From: G021776435 sp046756245
GTDB lineage: Bacteria; Pseudomonadota; Alphaproteobacteria; Caulobacterales; Parvularculaceae
Length of the DNA: 15,945 nucleotides
Assembly (NCBI GenBank): GCA_046756245.1
Contig: JBHHVZ010000065.1
Span: forward strand, 1 to 15,945
Direction: 5' to 3'
Positions 11,971 to 15,945 of this stretch are shown piece by piece. Position numbers and translations under genes: made by a program. The notes beneath the pieces are model-generated. The model saw nothing but the letters and a program-made list of their open reading frames with translations, was not told the origin of the DNA and did not search any database. Each line of letters opens with the position of its first letter. Position 1 is the stretch's first letter.

Positions 11971-14900
11971 ATGGCCCAACTCATTCTCACCGCCGGCGCA
12001 AGCGTCGCCTCCGCCGCAGGGCGGGCCGGAATCGGCGCGTTTTTGGCCCGCACCGCGGCGACGACGGCGGCGGCGTTTGCGGCCGGCCAGGCCGACCGGC
12101 TGATTTTCGGCCCGCGCAAGCGAAAAATCACCGGGCCGCGGCTTGAAAGTTTTCAGGTGCAGGCTTCGACCGAAGGCGCGCCGATCCTGCGCGTATTCGG
12201 GCGCGCCCGCGTCGCCGGGCAGGTGATCTGGGCGGCGAATTTCAAGGAGACAACGCAGGAAACGACCGAATCCTCGGGCGGCAAGGGCGGGCGCGCGCGG
12301 GTCAAAACAACGACGACCGAATATCTCTATTCGATTTCCTTCGCGGTCGGACTGGCGGAAGGCGAAATCGACCGTATCGGGCGGGTCTGGGCCGACGGCA
12401 AGCCGTTCGACCTTTCGAAACACACCGTGCGCGTCTATCGCGGGACCGAAGACCAGCCCCCCGATGCGCTTATCGAGGCGACAGAAGGCGCGGGCGCGAC
12501 GCCGGCCTTTCGCGGACTCGCCTATATCGTCTTCGAAGATTTGGCGCTCAAGGATTTCGGCAACCGCATCCCGCAGCTTGCGTTCGAGGTGGAGAAATCT
12601 TTACGCCAGAACGACCCTGCCGCGCTCGAAAACGCCGTCAACGCCGTCAACCTCATCCCCGGTTCGGGAGAGTTCGTCTACGGAACGACGAAGGTTTCGC
12701 GCGAGGCCGGCGAAGGCGTTGCGGTTTCCGAAAACGTCCACAACAATTCAGGCCGAACCGATTTTCTGGCTTCCCTCGACGCGCTCGAAGCCGCGCTCCC
12801 GAATTTGAGCGCCGTGTCGCTCGTCGTCTCCTGGTTCGGCGACGATTTGCGCGCCGGCGCGTGCACGCTGCGCCCCGGCGTCGAAACGGCGGTGAAGACG
12901 ACCGCGCCCTATGACTGGCTGGGCGGCGGCGCGAGCCGAGCTGAAGCGCATCTCATCAGCCAGATCGACGGCGCGGCGGCTTTCGGCGGCACGCCGGCCG
13001 ACAAGGGCGTGATCGAGGCGATTGCGGAACTGAAAGCGCGCGGCCTCAAGGTGATGATTCACCCCTTCATCCTGATGGACGTGCCGCCGGGCAATGGGCT
13101 GCCCGATCCCTATGGCAGGGCCGAACAGGCCGCCTATCCCTGGCGCGGGCGCATCACGGTTGGCGGAAACGACAAAACGGCCGCCGCGGCAAGCGACATT
13201 GCGGCGTTTTTCGGCGCCGCCGGCGCGAACGATTTCACGCCAGGCGTCGACACGGTTTCCTATTCCGGCCCGGCCGAATGGTCGTTCCGGCGGATGGTTT
13301 TGCATTACGCGCATCTTTGTGCGATGGCCGGCGGGGTTGACGCCTTTCTTCTGGGCTCGGAGCTTCGCGGCGTCACCACGGCGCGCGACAGCGCCGTTAG
13401 TTTTCCCGCCGTCGCCGCGCTCCAAACGCTCGCCGCCGATGTGCGCTCGGTGCTGGGGCCTGCGACGCAGATTTCCTATGGCGCCGACTGGTCGGAATAT
13501 TTCGGCCATCAACCTGCCGACGGAACCGGCGACGTCTTCTTTCATCTGGATCCGTTCTGGGCCGACCCTGAAACGGGTTTTATCGGCGTCGACGCCTATC
13601 ACCCGCTCGCCGACTGGCGCGATGGATTTTCGCATTTGGATGCGCTGGCCGGCGCGAGCGGCCCGCACGATCGCACTTATCTCATGTCGAATGTCGAAGC
13701 CGGCGAAGGGTTTGACTGGTTCTACGCCTCAAGCGGCGACCGCGATGCGCAAATTCGCACGGCCATTGCCGACGGCGCCTATGGCGAGCCTTTCGTCTTC
13801 CGCTTCAAGGATCTGCGCGGCTGGTGGGAAAACGCCCATCACGACCGGCCCGCCGGCGTGCGCAACGCCGCGCCGACCGCCTGGGTTCCGCAGTCAAAAC
13901 CCTTTGTCTTCACCGAGACGGGGTGCCCGGCGGTCGACAAGGGCGCCAATCAGCCCAACGTGTTCGTCGACCCCAAGAGTTCGGAAAGCGCGCTGCCGCA
14001 CTTTTCGAACGGCGCGCGCGACGACCTCGCCCAGCGCCGTTATGTGGAAGCGCTATCCGATTACTGGCGCGACGCGGCCAACAATCCCGTTTCCTCTGTC
14101 TACGGCGGAACGATGATCGACGCCGACCGGCTTTATGTCTGGGCCTGGGATGCGCGCCCCTATCCGGACTTTCCGGCGCGAGCCGATGTCTGGGGCGACG
14201 CGGCGAACTGGGAAAAGGGCCATTGGCTCACCGGCCGCACCGGCCGCGCGCCGCTTGATTTGCTTGTAACCGCGCTCGCGGCGGAAGCCGATTTCACGTC
14301 GATTGAGGCGACCCGCCTTCAGGGCCTTCTCACCGGCTATGTGGTCGACCGGCCGATGAGTCCACGCGAAATGATCGATCCGCTGGCGGACGTTTTCCAG
14401 TTCGACATGGTCGAGGCCGGCGCCGTCATCCGCTTTCAGGCCCGGGCGAGCGAGCCGGCCGCCGTCTTCGCCGAAGCCGACCTCGCCGAGCGCAATGGCG
14501 CGGCCTTTTCGCTGGCGCTGACGCAGGAGGCCGATTTGCCCGCCGCTTTCCGGCTTGGCTTTCTCGACGAGGAGGCCGACTACGCCCCCGCCGTCGCCGA
14601 GGCGCGCGACCCCGGCGCGCGTCCTTCCCGCGAGGCCGGCGTCGAGATCCCCGCCGTCCTGCCGGCCGGCGAGGCCGAAGCGCGCGTCCGCGCCATTCTC
14701 GCCGACGCCTGGGTGATGCGCGAGACGTTGAGTTTCTCACTGCCGCCGTCGGCGCTGGAGCTCGAGCCCGGCGACACGGTCGATTTCACCGCCGCGGGGC
14801 TTTCGCGGCGCTATCGCCTCACCGAAATCGTCGACGCCGCCGAGCGCCGCGTCGAGGCCGTGCGCGTGGCGCCCTCCGTATACGAAGCCCCGTCCGGCGG

Positions 14901-15912
14901 GTTGTCGTTCAAGGTTCCGGCGGCGCCTTCGGTGTTCGCAGCCCCGATCTGGGAATTGTTCGAGCTGCCGCTTCTTGACGCCAACGACGACCCGGCGCGG
15001 CCGTGGCTCGCCGCGTTCGCCGAACCCTGGCCCGGCGGCGTCGCGCTTTACCGGGAGACCGGAACGGTCGGCGCGCCGGCGCTCTCCGCCACGGCGCCGG
15101 CGCGCGCGGTGCTCGGCCGGCTGGAGACGGCGCTTCCATCGGCTGCGTCGGGGCGCTGGGACAGGCGAACCGTCAGCATGCGCCTTTCCTTCGGGGCGCT
15201 CGCCTCGCGCGATCCGCTGGAAGTCTTCTCCGGCGCCAATGTCTTTGCGGTCGAGTCAGCCAATGGCGGCTTCGAAGTCGCGCAGTTCGAAATCGCAACG
15301 CTCGAAGCCGACGGGTCCTGGACGCTCGGCGGCCTTTTGCGCGGGCAGGCGGGAACCGAGGGGGAAGCCCTCGCCGGCGCCGCCATCGGCGCGCGGTTTG
15401 TGTTGCTCACGCCGGCAGTGACGCAGGCGGCTTTCGCGCTCGACCTGCGCGGAATTTCCTTCGACTGGACGGCCGGCCCTGAAGATGAGCTGCCGGGCGG
15501 CGCCAACTTCACCACGAAGACGAAGACGTTCAATGCGCGCGGACTCATGCCGCTCGCCCCGGTTCATTTGCGCGCAAAACCCGAAGGCGGGTCGATAAGG
15601 CTTTCCTGGATTCGGCGCACGCGCATGGGCGGCGATAGCTGGGAAGGCGAAGTCCCCCTCGGCGAAGCCTTCGAGCGCTACCGGGTGACGATCTATGACG
15701 GCGCCGGGGCGGCTTTACGCAGTTTCGACGCGGCCCCGCCCTTCGACCCGGACCCCGAGGGCCGGCCGAACGCGCTCTATGCGACCGCCGATATTACGGC
15801 CGATTTCGGCCCCGAAGGCCCGGGATCGAACATCACTTTCGGCGTCGCGCAACTCTCCGACGCGGTGGGGGAGGGGGCGGAGGGGAAATATTTAGTGAAC
15901 ATAACGTTATGA
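11971..15912 (+). CDS. g15: GTA megatron, tail-tip host-interaction protein with TIM-barrel domain (g15)
   Basis: This largest GTA protein forms the central tail-tip spike and is thought to contact the host envelope and open the path for DNA. The 1313-aa length is nearly that of RcGTA gp15 (about 1300). The N-terminus (1-45) is alanine-rich and hydrophobic (LILTAGASVASAAGRAGIGA), followed by the hub-like region around GPRLESFQVQASTEGAPILR. A glycoside hydrolase-like GTA TIM barrel spans about 285-730, with VEAGEGFDWFYASSGDRDAQ and Glu649 in FVFTETGCP. A phage-tail domain follows (about 750-950, LLTGYVVDRPMSPREMIDPL), then the beta-rich C-terminal part with LGGLLRGQAGTEGEALAGAA. GGAG at 11958-11961 serves ATG 11971; upstream in-frame codons are repeat DNA. 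The gene is intact and ends 33 bases before the window edge. Confidence 0.95.
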   Translation: MAQLILTAGASVASAAGRAGIGAFLARTAATTAAAFAAGQADRLIFGPRKRKITGPRLESFQVQASTEGAPILRVFGRARVAGQVIWAANFKETTQETTESSGGKGGRARVKTTTTEYLYSISFAVGLAEGEIDRIGRVWADGKPFDLSKHTVRVYRGTEDQPPDALIEATEGAGATPAFRGLAYIVFEDLALKDFGNRIPQLAFEVEKSLRQNDPAALENAVNAVNLIPGSGEFVYGTTKVSREAGEGVAVSENVHNNSGRTDFLASLDALEAALPNLSAVSLVVSWFGDDLRAGACTLRPGVETAVKTTAPYDWLGGGASRAEAHLISQIDGAAAFGGTPADKGVIEAIAELKARGLKVMIHPFILMDVPPGNGLPDPYGRAEQAAYPWRGRITVGGNDKTAAAASDIAAFFGAAGANDFTPGVDTVSYSGPAEWSFRRMVLHYAHLCAMAGGVDAFLLGSELRGVTTARDSAVSFPAVAALQTLAADVRSVLGPATQISYGADWSEYFGHQPADGTGDVFFHLDPFWADPETGFIGVDAYHPLADWRDGFSHLDALAGASGPHDRTYLMSNVEAGEGFDWFYASSGDRDAQIRTAIADGAYGEPFVFRFKDLRGWWENAHHDRPAGVRNAAPTAWVPQSKPFVFTETGCPAVDKGANQPNVFVDPKSSESALPHFSNGARDDLAQRRYVEALSDYWRDAANNPVSSVYGGTMIDADRLYVWAWDARPYPDFPARADVWGDAANWEKGHWLTGRTGRAPLDLLVTALAAEADFTSIEATRLQGLLTGYVVDRPMSPREMIDPLADVFQFDMVEAGAVIRFQARASEPAAVFAEADLAERNGAAFSLALTQEADLPAAFRLGFLDEEADYAPAVAEARDPGARPSREAGVEIPAVLPAGEAEARVRAILADAWVMRETLSFSLPPSALELEPGDTVDFTAAGLSRRYRLTEIVDAAERRVEAVRVAPSVYEAPSGGLSFKVPAAPSVFAAPIWELFELPLLDANDDPARPWLAAFAEPWPGGVALYRETGTVGAPALSATAPARAVLGRLETALPSAASGRWDRRTVSMRLSFGALASRDPLEVFSGANVFAVESANGGFEVAQFEIATLEADGSWTLGGLLRGQAGTEGEALAGAAIGARFVLLTPAVTQAAFALDLRGISFDWTAGPEDELPGGANFTTKTKTFNARGLMPLAPVHLRAKPEGGSIRLSWIRRTRMGGDSWEGEVPLGEAFERYRVTIYDGAGAALRSFDAAPPFDPDPEGRPNALYATADITADFGPEGPGSNITFGVAQLSDAVGEGAEGKYLVNITL

Positions 15913-15945
15913 ACTTGAGTATCAGACATATTGCGCGATCCCCCT

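Noticed and set aside
12748..13668. Minus-strand open frame of 306 codons opposite g15
   Set aside because: It is a shadow of the TIM-barrel coding region, with no domain, no ribosome binding site and no supporting context. The same applies to the minus-strand frames opposite g5, g6, g8 and g13.
1..15945. Prophage, CRISPR array, tRNA or rRNA genes
   Set aside because: There are no lysogeny, replication or lysis genes, no regularly spaced direct repeats with unique spacers, and no cloverleaf or rRNA sequence that I can see. The repeats present are palindromic and dispersed.

Overview
The window holds a complete RcGTA-type gene transfer agent (GTA) structural cluster. All of it lies on the + strand and follows the canonical order of Rhodobacter capsulatus genes g1 to g15: small terminase, large terminase, portal, small membrane protein, prohead protease, major capsid, three head-tail connector/terminator genes, tail tube, two tail-assembly chaperones, a very short tape measure, distal tail, hub, cell-wall peptidase and a giant host-contact 'megatron'. 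No integrase, repressor, replication, holin or lysis gene is present. Together with the short tape measure and the GTA-specific g10, g12, g13 and g15 homologues, this argues for a GTA and against an ordinary prophage. This gene order, the high G+C content and the strong GC bias at third codon positions point to an alphaproteobacterium. The genus cannot be set from the sequence alone.

Layout: 1-310 is a non-coding leader with a hairpin and a fragment of a dispersed repeat. Then 311-1922 is DNA packaging (g1, g2), 2202-5703 is the capsid block (g3, g3.5, g4, g5), 5936-7247 is the neck (g6, g7, g8), 7530-9465 is the tail tube, chaperones and tape measure (g9, g10, g10.1, g11), and 9678-15912 is the tail tip and baseplate (g12-g15). 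Where no extra DNA has been inserted the genes overlap by 1-4 bases or by more (g1/g2, g3/g3.5, g6/g7/g8, g10/g10.1, g12/g13/g14), as in one translationally coupled operon.

Two things stand out. First, the g10/g10.1 junction carries a textbook -1 programmed ribosomal frameshift signal. A G_GGA_AAG slippery heptamer sits in the correct phase, followed by a 5-nt spacer and a perfect 7-bp stem-loop. Slippage fuses g10 to the conserved N-terminal part of g10.1, which has no start codon of its own, as in the lambda G/GT tail chaperones. Second, the operon is peppered with dispersed palindromic repeats of at least five types. They sit in nearly every non-overlapping gene junction and, in two cases, inside genes with the frame kept open: a 45-bp insertion in the g4 protease and a repeat-derived stretch near the N-terminus of the g14 peptidase. 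All genes nevertheless remain intact, which suggests that the GTA is under selection and that the repeats are tolerated or used to tune expression.
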